Source: Gillisia sp. Hel_I_86
GTDB taxonomy: Bacteria > Bacteroidota > Bacteroidia > Flavobacteriales > Flavobacteriaceae
NCBI RefSeq assembly: GCF_007827275.1
Contig: NZ_VISE01000001.1
Span: 2,108,001 to 2,172,000, forward strand
Direction of reading: 5' to 3'
Length of the DNA stretch: 64,000 nucleotides
The notes beneath the pieces are model-generated. The model saw nothing but the letters and a program-made list of their open reading frames with translations, searched no databases and had not been told where the DNA came from. A program made the position numbers and the translations under genes. Positions 51,160 to 59,802 of the stretch are shown here, in pieces; position 1 is the first letter of the stretch, and the number at the start of each line of letters is the position of its first letter.

Positions 51160-51861
51160 ATGATTGAAATTAAAGACTTGCACAAATCGTATAAAATGGG
51201 GAATAATTCGCTCCATGTTCTAAAAGGGATAAATTTTAACGTTGCAGAAGGAGAATTGGTTTCAATCATGGGTTCTTCGGGTTCTGGGAAATCCACACTT
51301 CTAAACATACTTGGAATACTGGATGAGGCCGATTCTGGTTCGTATATCTTGGATGGCCTTCCTATTAAAAACCTAAATGAAAAGATCGCGGCTCAATACC
51401 GCAATAAATTTCTTGGATTTATATTTCAATCTTTCAACCTTATATCTTACAAGAACGCCTTGGACAATGTGGCATTGCCATTGTATTATCAAGGAATAAA
51501 GCACAGAGAGCGCATAGCTATTGCCATGAATTATCTGGAAAAGGTAGGATTGGCAGATTGGGCTTCTCACCTTCCAAACGAACTTTCTGGAGGTCAAAAA
51601 CAGCGTGTGGCAATTGCCAGGGCTCTAGCCTCCAATCCTAAAGTGTTATTGGCAGATGAACCTACGGGGGCATTGGACACCAAAACTTCTTATGAAGTAA
51701 TGGAATTGATACAAGGGATCAACGACGAAGGCAGGACTATTTTGGTGGTAACGCATGAGCATGATATTTCCCTTATGACCAAAAGGATAGTAAACCTAAA
51801 AGATGGGGTGATCATAGACGATTCTAAAGTAGAACAAGTAAGAGCACTAAGCAATGTTTGA
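51160..51861 (+). CDS. MacB/LolD-type ABC transporter ATPase
   Basis: The 233-aa ATPase of the FtsE/MacB/LolD group has Walker A GSSGSGKSTLL (about residue 38), Q-loop FIFQSFNLI, signature LSGGQKQRVAIARAL (about 140) and Walker B VLLADEPTGAL. The H-loop is VVTHEHD. It powers the two FtsX-type permeases whose genes follow; the next gene overlaps by eight bases. It starts the exporter operon that runs through the second adaptor at 58189. Confidence 0.96.
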   Translation: MIEIKDLHKSYKMGNNSLHVLKGINFNVAEGELVSIMGSSGSGKSTLLNILGILDEADSGSYILDGLPIKNLNEKIAAQYRNKFLGFIFQSFNLISYKNALDNVALPLYYQGIKHRERIAIAMNYLEKVGLADWASHLPNELSGGQKQRVAIARALASNPKVLLADEPTGALDTKTSYEVMELIQGINDEGRTILVVTHEHDISLMTKRIVNLKDGVIIDDSKVEQVRALSNV

Positions 51862-53101
51862 TCTGGAGAGATGGCAAGAGATCTTTGAAACGATAAGCAA
51901 AAACAAATTGCGCACGTTTTTAACCGGACTTTCGGTAGCCTCGGGGATCTTTATATTGGTAATCCTCCTAGGAATTGGGGAAGGCATGCGAAATGGCATC
52001 TCCAAGGAATTCGAACAAGATGCATCCAATATGCTGTTTGTTTGGACCAGCGTTACTTCAAAAGAATATAAAGGATTGAATCCTGGAAGGGCAATCACTT
52101 TAAAGAATGATGATTATACCCAGACCGTGAATAATTACGAAGATCAGCTAGAATATAAATCTTCTGTTTTTAGAATTTGGAATGGAATTGTGAACTATAA
52201 AAAAGAATCTGGGAATTATAGGGTAGAAGGAGTTTGGCCAGATTATCAGTTCTTGGAAAATGCCGATATGATTGAAGGTCGTTTTGTGAATTATAAGGAT
52301 AACCACAATGTGGAAAAAGTGGTGGTTCTTGGAAATAAGGTCAAGAACGATCTATTTAAAAATGGGGAAGAGGCAATTGGGAACTATGTGCAGATTTCCG
52401 AAATCAATTTTAAAGTAATTGGGGTCTTCTCGGATCCGGGAGGAGAGCGGGAAGAGTCCCGTGTGTTTTTGCCCATCTCCACAGCACAAAGGGTTTTTAA
52501 TGGCGGTAACGATATAAGAAGCCTTGCTTTTACGTTGCATAAAAGGGATAATTTTGAACAAGCTTTGGCGGAATCGGAAAAATTTTCTGCGGAATTGGAT
52601 ACCTATTTAAAGGAAAAACACAGCGTTGCTCCAGACGATACCAGGGCAATAACCATAAACAACACCTTGGGGAATGCCAAAAGGTTCTATGACCTTATGG
52701 ATATGATAAAATTCTTTTTTTGGGGAGTAGGTATATGTACCATCATAGCTGGAATAGTTGGCGTGAGCAATATAATGCTCATTATCGTAAAAGAGCGCAC
52801 CAGGGAAATTGGAATAAGAAAAGCACTGGGAGCACAGCCATTGAGCATTATTGGGATGATCCTTCACGAATCTATTTTTGTGACGACCATTGCAGGATTT
52901 ATCGGCCTTATTTTTAGTTTGGCTTTGCTGGAATTTGTGGGGCCATTAATAGAGACCAATTACATCGCAAATCCATCGGTGAATTTTAATGTTGCACTTT
53001 CCACCGTTTTTATATTGGTGTTTGCGGGTGCCGTGGCTGGGTTTTTCCCGGCTTGGAGAGCTGCCAGAATAAAACCCATAATCGCTTTAAGAGACGAATA
53101 G
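51854..53101 (+). CDS. MacB/FtsX-type ABC permease, first copy
   Basis: The 415-aa permease has an N-terminal helix (FLTGLSVASGIFILVILLGI, about residue 20), a periplasmic MacB domain (about 45-275) and a C-terminal FtsX domain with three helices (about 290-410). The FtsX part contains FFWGVGICTIIAGIVGVSNIMLI and KERTREIGIRKALGAQP, the FtsX signature. It ends two bases before a second permease of the same kind, with about the same length and the same opening (ISKNKLRTFL versus LTSNWFRTVL). The two may form a heterodimer. Confidence 0.94.
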   Translation: MFDLERWQEIFETISKNKLRTFLTGLSVASGIFILVILLGIGEGMRNGISKEFEQDASNMLFVWTSVTSKEYKGLNPGRAITLKNDDYTQTVNNYEDQLEYKSSVFRIWNGIVNYKKESGNYRVEGVWPDYQFLENADMIEGRFVNYKDNHNVEKVVVLGNKVKNDLFKNGEEAIGNYVQISEINFKVIGVFSDPGGEREESRVFLPISTAQRVFNGGNDIRSLAFTLHKRDNFEQALAESEKFSAELDTYLKEKHSVAPDDTRAITINNTLGNAKRFYDLMDMIKFFFWGVGICTIIAGIVGVSNIMLIIVKERTREIGIRKALGAQPLSIIGMILHESIFVTTIAGFIGLIFSLALLEFVGPLIETNYIANPSVNFNVALSTVFILVFAGAVAGFFPAWRAARIKPIIALRDE

Positions 53102-53102
53102 G

Positions 53103-54365
53103 ATGTTTAGTAGAGATAAATGGAGTGAAATATTAGAGGCTTTGACCTCGAACTGGTTTAGAACCGTCCTTACTGCCTTTGGGGTGCTTTGGGGGATATT
53201 TATTTTGGTGATCCTTCTGGCAGCAGGCAAAGGATTGGAGAATGGAGTGAAGCAGGGATTTGGGGGCATTGCTACAAATTCCATGTTCATGTGGGCACAA
53301 ACTCCCTCTAAACCATACAAGGGCTTGCCAAAGGGACGTCGTTATAATTTTAAGATAAGTGATGTAGAAGCTATCAAACAAAATGTTCCCAATCTAAAAT
53401 ATGTTTCTCCCAGGAATCAATTAGGTGGATTTGGAGGTGCAAACAATGTGGTGCGTGGCCTTAAAACCGGAGCTTTCAATGTGTATGGGGATTACCCAGA
53501 GGTGATAAAGCAAGAACCCATGGATATTACTTCCGGAAGGTTCGTGAACTACTCGGATATCGAGCAGAATAGGAAAGTGGCGATATTGGGAGCGGGTGTA
53601 ATTAAAGATATGTATGATCCCGTAGAAGAAGTTATAGGTTCTTATATCAAGATCAACGGGGTGAATTTTATGGTGATTGGCACCTATAAAAAGAAAGGGA
53701 ACAATGGGAATCCGGAAGAAGCCCAAAAACAAATCTTTGTTCCTTTTACAGCTTTTTCCCAAGCCTTTAATATGGGAGAAACTGTAGGTTGGATGGCTAT
53801 TACTGCTGAAGACGGTTCTTCGATAACCAATTTGAAATCTGAGGTGTTTGATGTTATTAAATCCAGACATTCCTTGCATCCTGAAGATGACAGGGCAATT
53901 GGGAATTTTGATCTTTACCAGGAATTCAGCAAGGTAAATGGTTTGTTCGTTGCTTTGAAGGCGGTGGCCTATTTTGTAGGGATTTTGGTGTTGCTTTCAG
54001 GAATTATTGGGATTTCCAATATCATGCTTATTGTGGTAAAAGAGCGCACCAATGAAATTGGGGTTCGTCGCGCACTGGGAGCAACCCCTTGGGATATTAG
54101 AGGCCAAATATTAATGGAATCCATCTTTTTAACCATTATCTCCGGGATGTCTGGAATTGCCTTGGCAACAGCTGTGATTGCCCTGGTGAATATGCAGTTG
54201 GATGGCGTAGATACTTCAGAAATGATGTTTGCCAACCCAAGTGTAAATCTTGGGGTGGTGTTTATAGCCCTTAGTATATTAATAATTTCTGGATTATTGG
54301 CTGGATTGATACCGGCACAAAACGCTATAAAAATCCAGCCTGTAGATGCCTTAAGAACAGAATAA
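53103..54365 (+). CDS. MacB/FtsX-type ABC permease, second copy
   Basis: The 420-aa permease has the same layout as the one before: N-terminal helix (VLTAFGVLWGIFILVILLAA), periplasmic domain (about 45-280) and FtsX domain (LVLLSGIIGISNIMLIVVKERTNEIGVRRALGATP). The two tandem permeases look like diverged duplicates. One ATPase gene serves both. A MacA-type adaptor gene starts 28 bp after its stop. Confidence 0.94.
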   Translation: MFSRDKWSEILEALTSNWFRTVLTAFGVLWGIFILVILLAAGKGLENGVKQGFGGIATNSMFMWAQTPSKPYKGLPKGRRYNFKISDVEAIKQNVPNLKYVSPRNQLGGFGGANNVVRGLKTGAFNVYGDYPEVIKQEPMDITSGRFVNYSDIEQNRKVAILGAGVIKDMYDPVEEVIGSYIKINGVNFMVIGTYKKKGNNGNPEEAQKQIFVPFTAFSQAFNMGETVGWMAITAEDGSSITNLKSEVFDVIKSRHSLHPEDDRAIGNFDLYQEFSKVNGLFVALKAVAYFVGILVLLSGIIGISNIMLIVVKERTNEIGVRRALGATPWDIRGQILMESIFLTIISGMSGIALATAVIALVNMQLDGVDTSEMMFANPSVNLGVVFIALSILIISGLLAGLIPAQNAIKIQPVDALRTE

Positions 54366-54392
54366 CAACAACTTGATTAAATACCAATTAAA

Positions 54393-55511
54393 ATGAAAAA
54401 AGTAGTTACAGTAATAATTCTCATAGTAATCGCGATCACCTTCGTAGGTGCTTTGTATTATTTATTTCAAAAAAATCAGGAAGATCCGGTGGTTTACGAG
54501 ACCGAGACCCCCAGCAAACAAGATATTGTAAAGAAAACTGTAGCTACGGGAAGCATTGTTCCTAGAGAAGAGGTTTTAATAAAACCAAACATCTCCGGAA
54601 TTATAGATGAGATCTATATTGAGGCCGGCGATGCTATAAAGGCTGGCGATCTTATCGCAAAAATCAGGGTGATCCCCAATGTGTCTTCTTTGCAAAGTGG
54701 AAAGGATGCTGTTGCAACGGCAAAGATCAATTTGGATACCGAAAAGAAACTATACGACCGTCAAAAATCCCTTTTCGATAAAGGGGTGATCTCTGCAAAC
54801 GATTGGGACAATGCACAAGTTGCCTACCAAAGATCGCTTCAGAATTACAAATCGGCACAGCAGAACTACGAGATTGTAAAAACAGGGACAACTAGAGGGC
54901 TTGGGAGCTCGGCAAATACCCTTATTCGGTCTACAATAGATGGAATGGTACTGGATGTCCCTGTAAAAGAAGGAAACCAGGTTATTGAAAGCAATAACTT
55001 CAATGACGGGACTACCTTGGCCACCTTGGCAGATGTGAACAACATGATCTTTGAAGGAAAAGTAGATGAAAGCGAAGTTGGGAAGATCAAAGAAAACCTT
55101 CCGTTGGAAATTACGGTGGGAGCCATAGAGAACAAAAAATTCGATGCTGTCCTGGATTATATAGCACCAAAAGGGATTAGTGAGAATGGTGCTATTCAAT
55201 TCAATATTAAAGGAACATTGAACAAAGCGGATACCACATTTATAAGAGCGGGCCTTAGCGCAAATGCTTCCATTATTCTAGCTAAAGTAGACGATGCTTT
55301 GGCTGTTAAGGAAGCCTTGATCCAGTTTGATCCCAAAACACAAAAACCATTTGTAGAAGTGATGACCGGCGATCAGGAATTCGAAAGGAGGGATATCGAA
55401 TTGGGGGTGAGCGATGGGATCTATGTTCAGGTTTTAAGCGGAATTTCAGAGAGCGATAAGATCAAGATCTGGAATCAGGTGAAACCAGCTCAAGCCATGA
55501 AAAACAACTAG
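54393..55511 (+). CDS. MacA/HlyD-type periplasmic adaptor, first copy
   Basis: The 372-aa adaptor has an N-terminal anchor (VTVIILIVIAITFVGALYYL), then half a lipoyl domain (VLIKPNISGIIDEIYIEAGDAIKAGD). A coiled-coil hairpin (about 95-165) and the second lipoyl half (STIDGMVLDVPVKEGN) follow. A beta-barrel part with KVDESEVGKIKENLPLEI comes next. The TolC gene follows 60 bp later. It would bridge permease and TolC. Confidence 0.92.
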   Translation: MKKVVTVIILIVIAITFVGALYYLFQKNQEDPVVYETETPSKQDIVKKTVATGSIVPREEVLIKPNISGIIDEIYIEAGDAIKAGDLIAKIRVIPNVSSLQSGKDAVATAKINLDTEKKLYDRQKSLFDKGVISANDWDNAQVAYQRSLQNYKSAQQNYEIVKTGTTRGLGSSANTLIRSTIDGMVLDVPVKEGNQVIESNNFNDGTTLATLADVNNMIFEGKVDESEVGKIKENLPLEITVGAIENKKFDAVLDYIAPKGISENGAIQFNIKGTLNKADTTFIRAGLSANASIILAKVDDALAVKEALIQFDPKTQKPFVEVMTGDQEFERRDIELGVSDGIYVQVLSGISESDKIKIWNQVKPAQAMKNN

Positions 55512-55570
55512 TCTCAACTTTTGTGTAACAACTTCCTATTTCCTAAGACAAATATTTCACAACCTTAATT

Positions 55571-56902
55571 ATGAAAAAATCAATTTTACTCGCTTGCTTG
55601 TTTTTAATTGCTGCAGGTATTACTGCACAAACTAAAAAGTGGAGCTTGCAAGAATGCGTAGCCTATGCTTTAGAAAACAACATCTCTATTAAACAATCTG
55701 CTTTAGATGTAGAGGTTGCAGAAATAGAACGTTCAGACGCGATTGGGAATTTTATTCCTTCCTTAAATGCCAATGTTAATTTGGCAAGTAATGGGGGTTT
55801 AAGTATAAACCCAACCAATAACAGGTTCGAGAACACAAGATTTACTTCAGCTTCTGGTGGAGCGTCCACATCCTTGACATTATTTGATGGGCTTAGAAAT
55901 CTAAGACAAATGGAGCGTGCAAAAATCTCAAAACTAGCGAACCAATATTCTTTGGAAAAAATGAAGGATGATATCGCCCTTTTTGTGGCCAATTCGTATT
56001 TGGAGGTTTTGTTCAACAAACAAAATTTAGAAGTTTTAAGATCCCAAAATACCATTACCAAAGATCAATTGAGCAGGACCCAGGATTTGGTGGATGCTGG
56101 CGTTTTGCCAAAAGGGGATCTCTTGGAAATTCAGGCAACGGCTGCAAACGAGCAACAACGAATTATAGTTGCCGAAAACAATATCCAAATATCATTGATT
56201 AGCCTTGCGCAATTATTATTGATCAAGGATTATCAGAATTTTGATATTGTTGAAAGGGATTATGAAATAGTAGGAAATGAGATCTTGGCAAATTCTCCTT
56301 ACGAGCTTATTGAAAAGGCGAAGGAAGAGCGATATGAAATTAAAATTGCCGAAGAGCAAAAATCGATCGCGGAAAAAGATGTGCAAATTGCTAAAGGTGC
56401 CTATTTGCCAACACTTTCAGCATTCTATAATTACAACACCCGCTATGCCGATAATGATAGTTTCAATAGGGATTTTACGCAGCAATTGTATGAAAATGAT
56501 GGAACTTCCTATGGACTTCAGCTTAATATTCCAATCCTAAATGGTTTTGCTACAAGAAATCAAGTAAAGCGAAACATGATAAACGTGGAACGGGCAGCGT
56601 ACCGCTTGGAGCAGGCAGCATTGGATTTGGAAGCAAACGTGTATCAGGCGTATGTGGATGCCCAAGGAGCATTGAAAGCTTACGAAGCGGCACAAGCAGC
56701 ATTAGATGCGCAAGATCAGGCTTATTTGTATGCGACAGAGCGTTTTGATGTGGGGCTTACCAATGCCTTCGATTTTAGCCAGTCCAAAGTAAGGTTGGAA
56801 AATGCACAAACAGAATTATTGCGAACTAAATACGATTATATATTCAAATTAAAGGTGATCGAGTTATATTTTGGAATGCCGGTAACCGATCTTAAATTTT
56901 AA
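55571..56902 (+). CDS. TolC family outer-membrane channel
   Basis: The 443-aa protein has signal peptide SILLACLFLIAAGITAQ. The TolC opening is WSLQECVAYALENNISIKQS; the two long outer membrane efflux repeats are about 30-210 and 225-440. Helices such as VAEIERSDAIGNFIPSLNA and EIKIAEEQKSIAEKDVQIAKG repeat. It forms the outer-membrane duct of the exporter. It lies between the two adaptor genes, four bases before the second. Confidence 0.94.
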   Translation: MKKSILLACLFLIAAGITAQTKKWSLQECVAYALENNISIKQSALDVEVAEIERSDAIGNFIPSLNANVNLASNGGLSINPTNNRFENTRFTSASGGASTSLTLFDGLRNLRQMERAKISKLANQYSLEKMKDDIALFVANSYLEVLFNKQNLEVLRSQNTITKDQLSRTQDLVDAGVLPKGDLLEIQATAANEQQRIIVAENNIQISLISLAQLLLIKDYQNFDIVERDYEIVGNEILANSPYELIEKAKEERYEIKIAEEQKSIAEKDVQIAKGAYLPTLSAFYNYNTRYADNDSFNRDFTQQLYENDGTSYGLQLNIPILNGFATRNQVKRNMINVERAAYRLEQAALDLEANVYQAYVDAQGALKAYEAAQAALDAQDQAYLYATERFDVGLTNAFDFSQSKVRLENAQTELLRTKYDYIFKLKVIELYFGMPVTDLKF

Positions 56903-56905
56903 ATC

Positions 56906-58189
56906 ATGAAGAAAAAAACACTTCTTATTATTGGTGTAATTGCAGTTTTATTAATAGTCCTCCTTGTAGTGGGTAAAAAAGCCGGATGGTTTGGTGCTTC
57001 AGGAAATTTAAAAGAAGTAGAGATCACAAAGATCGAGCCTTTGGAAATTATAGAAACTGTTGCCGCTACAGGGAAAATTCAGCCAGAGATCGAAGTGAAG
57101 CTTTCTTCTGAAGTGTCCGGGGAGATTATAGATCTTCCAATTGTTGAAGGTCAAATGGTGGAAAAGGGAGATCTTTTAGTTCGGGTTAATCCAGATATTT
57201 ATCAGTCTAATTTACAGCGTTCCAGAGCCGGTCTTCAGAATGTAAGAGCAAATTATGCGCAATCTGAGGCAAGCTTAAAAGAAGCAAAATCCAATTACGA
57301 GAGAAATAAGACCTTGTTCGATAAAGGGATTATCTCTAAAGCAGAATGGGATCAGATTGTTGCGGCTTACGAGCGGTCCGAAGCTTCCAAAAACGCGAGT
57401 TATTATAGCATGCAAAGTGCCGCGGCAACGGTTACCGAAGCTACAGATAACTTGGCAAGAACCACCATTTATGCACCAATGCGCGGAACCATCTCTAAGC
57501 TAGACGTAGAGTTAGGGGAACGTGTTGTGGGAACGCAACAAATGGCAGGAACCGAAATTATGCGTGTGGCCAATCTTTCCAAAATGGAAGTTGAGGTAGA
57601 TGTAAACGAGAACGATATTGTAAAGGTTTCTGTAGGGGATAGCACTCAAGTAGAGGTAGATGCTTACCTGAAAAGGGAATTCAAAGGCGTGGTTACAGAA
57701 ATTTCCAACTCTGCAATTCAAGGTTTAACAGCAGATCAGGTAACAAACTTTAAGGTTAAAGTTCGTATTCTTGAATCTTCTTACCAAGATCTCTTGGAAG
57801 GAAAAAAGGAAAATTATTCTCCTTTTAGACCGGGGATGACTGCCACAGTAGACATTATTACACGTAGAAAAAGCAATGTTATTGGGGTGCCTATTAGCGC
57901 AATTGTAATTAAAAACGATACTACCACCACCAAAAAATCTTCAGTAAAAAAAGACGACTCAAAAGAAAATAAAGACGAAAAATTTGAAACTGTCTTTGTT
58001 AAAGAAGGAGATAAGGCTAAATTGCGCGTTGTGAAGACTGGAATTCAAGACGATAGAAATATCGAAATTATTTCAGGTCTTGAACCAGGAGAAGTAGTGA
58101 TAACAGGGCCTTACAACACCGTTACAAAGTCTTTAAAATCTGGTGATGAAGTGACTTTGCTTAAAGAGGAGAAGAAGCCCACAGAATAA
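56906..58189 (+). CDS. MacA/HlyD-type periplasmic adaptor, second copy
   Basis: The 427-aa adaptor has anchor LLIIGVIAVLLIVLLVVGKKA. Lipoyl half (EVKLSSEVSGEIIDLPIVEGQ), coiled coil (about 105-180), second lipoyl half (YAPMRGTISKLDVELGERV) and barrel (KMEVEVDVNENDIVKV) follow. A lysine/aspartate-rich insert (about 345-370) and a C-terminal MP domain (RVVKTGIQDDRNIEIISGLEPGEV) complete it. It is longer than the first adaptor and not a close copy. tsaB follows 12 bp later. Confidence 0.93.
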   Translation: MKKKTLLIIGVIAVLLIVLLVVGKKAGWFGASGNLKEVEITKIEPLEIIETVAATGKIQPEIEVKLSSEVSGEIIDLPIVEGQMVEKGDLLVRVNPDIYQSNLQRSRAGLQNVRANYAQSEASLKEAKSNYERNKTLFDKGIISKAEWDQIVAAYERSEASKNASYYSMQSAAATVTEATDNLARTTIYAPMRGTISKLDVELGERVVGTQQMAGTEIMRVANLSKMEVEVDVNENDIVKVSVGDSTQVEVDAYLKREFKGVVTEISNSAIQGLTADQVTNFKVKVRILESSYQDLLEGKKENYSPFRPGMTATVDIITRRKSNVIGVPISAIVIKNDTTTTKKSSVKKDDSKENKDEKFETVFVKEGDKAKLRVVKTGIQDDRNIEIISGLEPGEVVITGPYNTVTKSLKSGDEVTLLKEEKKPTE

Positions 58190-58201
58190 ATAACAAAACA
58201 A

Positions 58202-58858
58202 TTGCATACTATACTTTGTATTGAAACCGCCTCCACCAATTGCTCTGTAGCAATTGGTGTGAACGGGAAATTACTTGCCTTAAAAGAAGATTACGATTCC
58301 AACTATTCCCATGCGGAAAGGCTCCATAATTTTATAAAAGAAATAGTTGCCGAAAATGGCCTGGAACTCTCAGATATTGATGCTATTGCTGTAAGCAAGG
58401 GCCCGGGGTCATACACCGGTCTTCGAATTGGGGTATCTGCTGCCAAAGGCTTGTGTTTCTCCTTGGATCTCCCATTAATCTCTGTGCCCACACTTACGTC
58501 TTTAGCCATGCAAGTGGAAGATGACGTTGTAGCCATTCCCATGATGGACGCCAGGCGCATGGAAGTTTATACTGCTGTATTCGACAAGGATCGAAATCAA
58601 ATTGAAGAGACTTCGGCAAAAATTTTAGATGCAGAATCTTATAAGGAATACCTAGATGCACAACTGGTTTATTTTATAGGAAGCGGTGTAGAAAAATTCC
58701 AGAACATTTGTGAGCATCCCAATGCTCGGTTTATAAAAAACAAGTTGCCATCTGCTGCTCAAATGGTGAAACTCGCAACTATAAAGCACAAAAAAAGCGA
58801 CTTTGAGGATGTCGCTTATTTTGAGCCTTTTTACTTAAAAGATTTTATGCTGGGATAG
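58202..58858 (+). CDS. tsaB: tRNA threonylcarbamoyladenosine biosynthesis protein TsaB
   Basis: TsaB is the non-catalytic partner of TsaD in making t6A37 of ANN-decoding tRNAs. The 218-aa protein has the ASKHA opening ILCIETASTNCSVAIG, the segment NYSHAERLHNFIKEIV and KGPGSYTGLRIGVSAAKGLCF (about 68-88). MMDARRMEVYTAVFD also is present. Start is TTG at 58202; no ATG or GTG lies closer to the ASKHA opening. It follows the exporter by 12 bp, so it may be read through from that operon. Its end contains a hairpin that on the other strand is a terminator for the convergent gene. Confidence 0.93.
   Translation: MHTILCIETASTNCSVAIGVNGKLLALKEDYDSNYSHAERLHNFIKEIVAENGLELSDIDAIAVSKGPGSYTGLRIGVSAAKGLCFSLDLPLISVPTLTSLAMQVEDDVVAIPMMDARRMEVYTAVFDKDRNQIEETSAKILDAESYKEYLDAQLVYFIGSGVEKFQNICEHPNARFIKNKLPSAAQMVKLATIKHKKSDFEDVAYFEPFYLKDFMLG
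58790..58817 (-). terminator. Terminator of the MscS gene, inside the end of tsaB
   Basis: On the minus strand AAGCGAC (58811-58817) pairs with GTCGCTT (58795-58801) over a 9-nt loop and is followed by seven T's. It is 44-71 bp past the MscS stop at 58861. On the plus strand it codes for the conserved TsaB tail, so the same bases serve as codons and as an antisense terminator. Confidence 0.75.
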
Positions 58859-58860
58859 TT

Positions 58861-59727
58861 TTAGCTTGCTCCTTCTTCTTCTTCTCCTTTTTCTTTTTTA
58901 TCTGAATGATTATAGAAATGCACATCTCTTTGTGGGAACGGAATTCCTACTCCAGCTGCTTCCAATCTCGTTTTTGCTTCTTCAATCGTATACCAGTGAC
59001 AATCCCAAAAATCTTCATTGAATGCCCAAAAACGTAGGGATAGGTTTACAGCACTATCCGCAAGCTCGGTAACTACAACTTGAGGCGCCGGCTCTTTAAA
59101 TATTTTCTCTTGCTCTGCCATAAGATTTACAAGAATGTCTTTAGCCAACTTAATATCGCTATCGTAAGAGATACCAATAGTAATTGCATCTTTTCTCTTT
59201 CCTTCAACGGTATAATTTATAATATTATCATTGGTAAGCTGCCCATTTGGGATTACAGCCAACTGATTCCCAAAAGTGGTTAATTTAGTATAGAATAAAG
59301 TGGTTTCCTTCACTGTTCCAGAAACACCTTGTGCCTCGATAAAATCTCCAACTTTAAAGGGTTTTAAAGCGATTATGAGGACACCTCCTGCAAAATTAGA
59401 AAGAGAACCTTGAAGAGCTAATCCAACAGCAAGTCCAGCGGCACCTATAATTGCAACCAAAGAAGTGGTTTCTACCCCCAGTTTTGTGATCACTACAACA
59501 AAAAGTAAAATTTTAAGTGTCCAATTGGTGAGACTAACTATAAAGTTTTCAAGCGTTTCGTCAAAATCTGCCTTATCAAAATATTTTCTAATATACCCAA
59601 CTATAAGATTGATTATCCAAAGCCCAAATACCAGTAAGAATATAGCAAAAACCAGACTCGGTAAAAAATCGATAAATTTATCGGCATATTCTTTTGCTAT
59701 AGATTCCCAGTTGTCCAAGTATTTCAT
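58861..59727 (-). CDS. Small-conductance mechanosensitive channel (MscS family)
   Basis: The 288-aa channel has three N-terminal helices (about 20-48, 68-85, 90-120). The pore helix TM3 is IIGAAGLAVGLALQGSLSNF, followed by GGVLIIALKPFKVGDFIE and the MscS beta domain (VSGTVKETTLFYTKLTTFGNQ, VIPNGQL). The cytoplasmic cage ends in an acidic, lysine-rich tail (DKKEKGEEEEGA). Length and layout match E. coli MscS. Its stop is two bases from the tsaB stop, tail to tail. Confidence 0.95.
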   Translation of the reverse strand: MKYLDNWESIAKEYADKFIDFLPSLVFAIFLLVFGLWIINLIVGYIRKYFDKADFDETLENFIVSLTNWTLKILLFVVVITKLGVETTSLVAIIGAAGLAVGLALQGSLSNFAGGVLIIALKPFKVGDFIEAQGVSGTVKETTLFYTKLTTFGNQLAVIPNGQLTNDNIINYTVEGKRKDAITIGISYDSDIKLAKDILVNLMAEQEKIFKEPAPQVVVTELADSAVNLSLRFWAFNEDFWDCHWYTIEEAKTRLEAAGVGIPFPQRDVHFYNHSDKKEKGEEEEGAS

Positions 59728-59802
59728 GTAATTTTAATTTTTTGCAAAAAAAAGGTATTTATTGCGGGATAGATAATTTTTGCTGTTTAAGTATTGTTAA
59801 AT

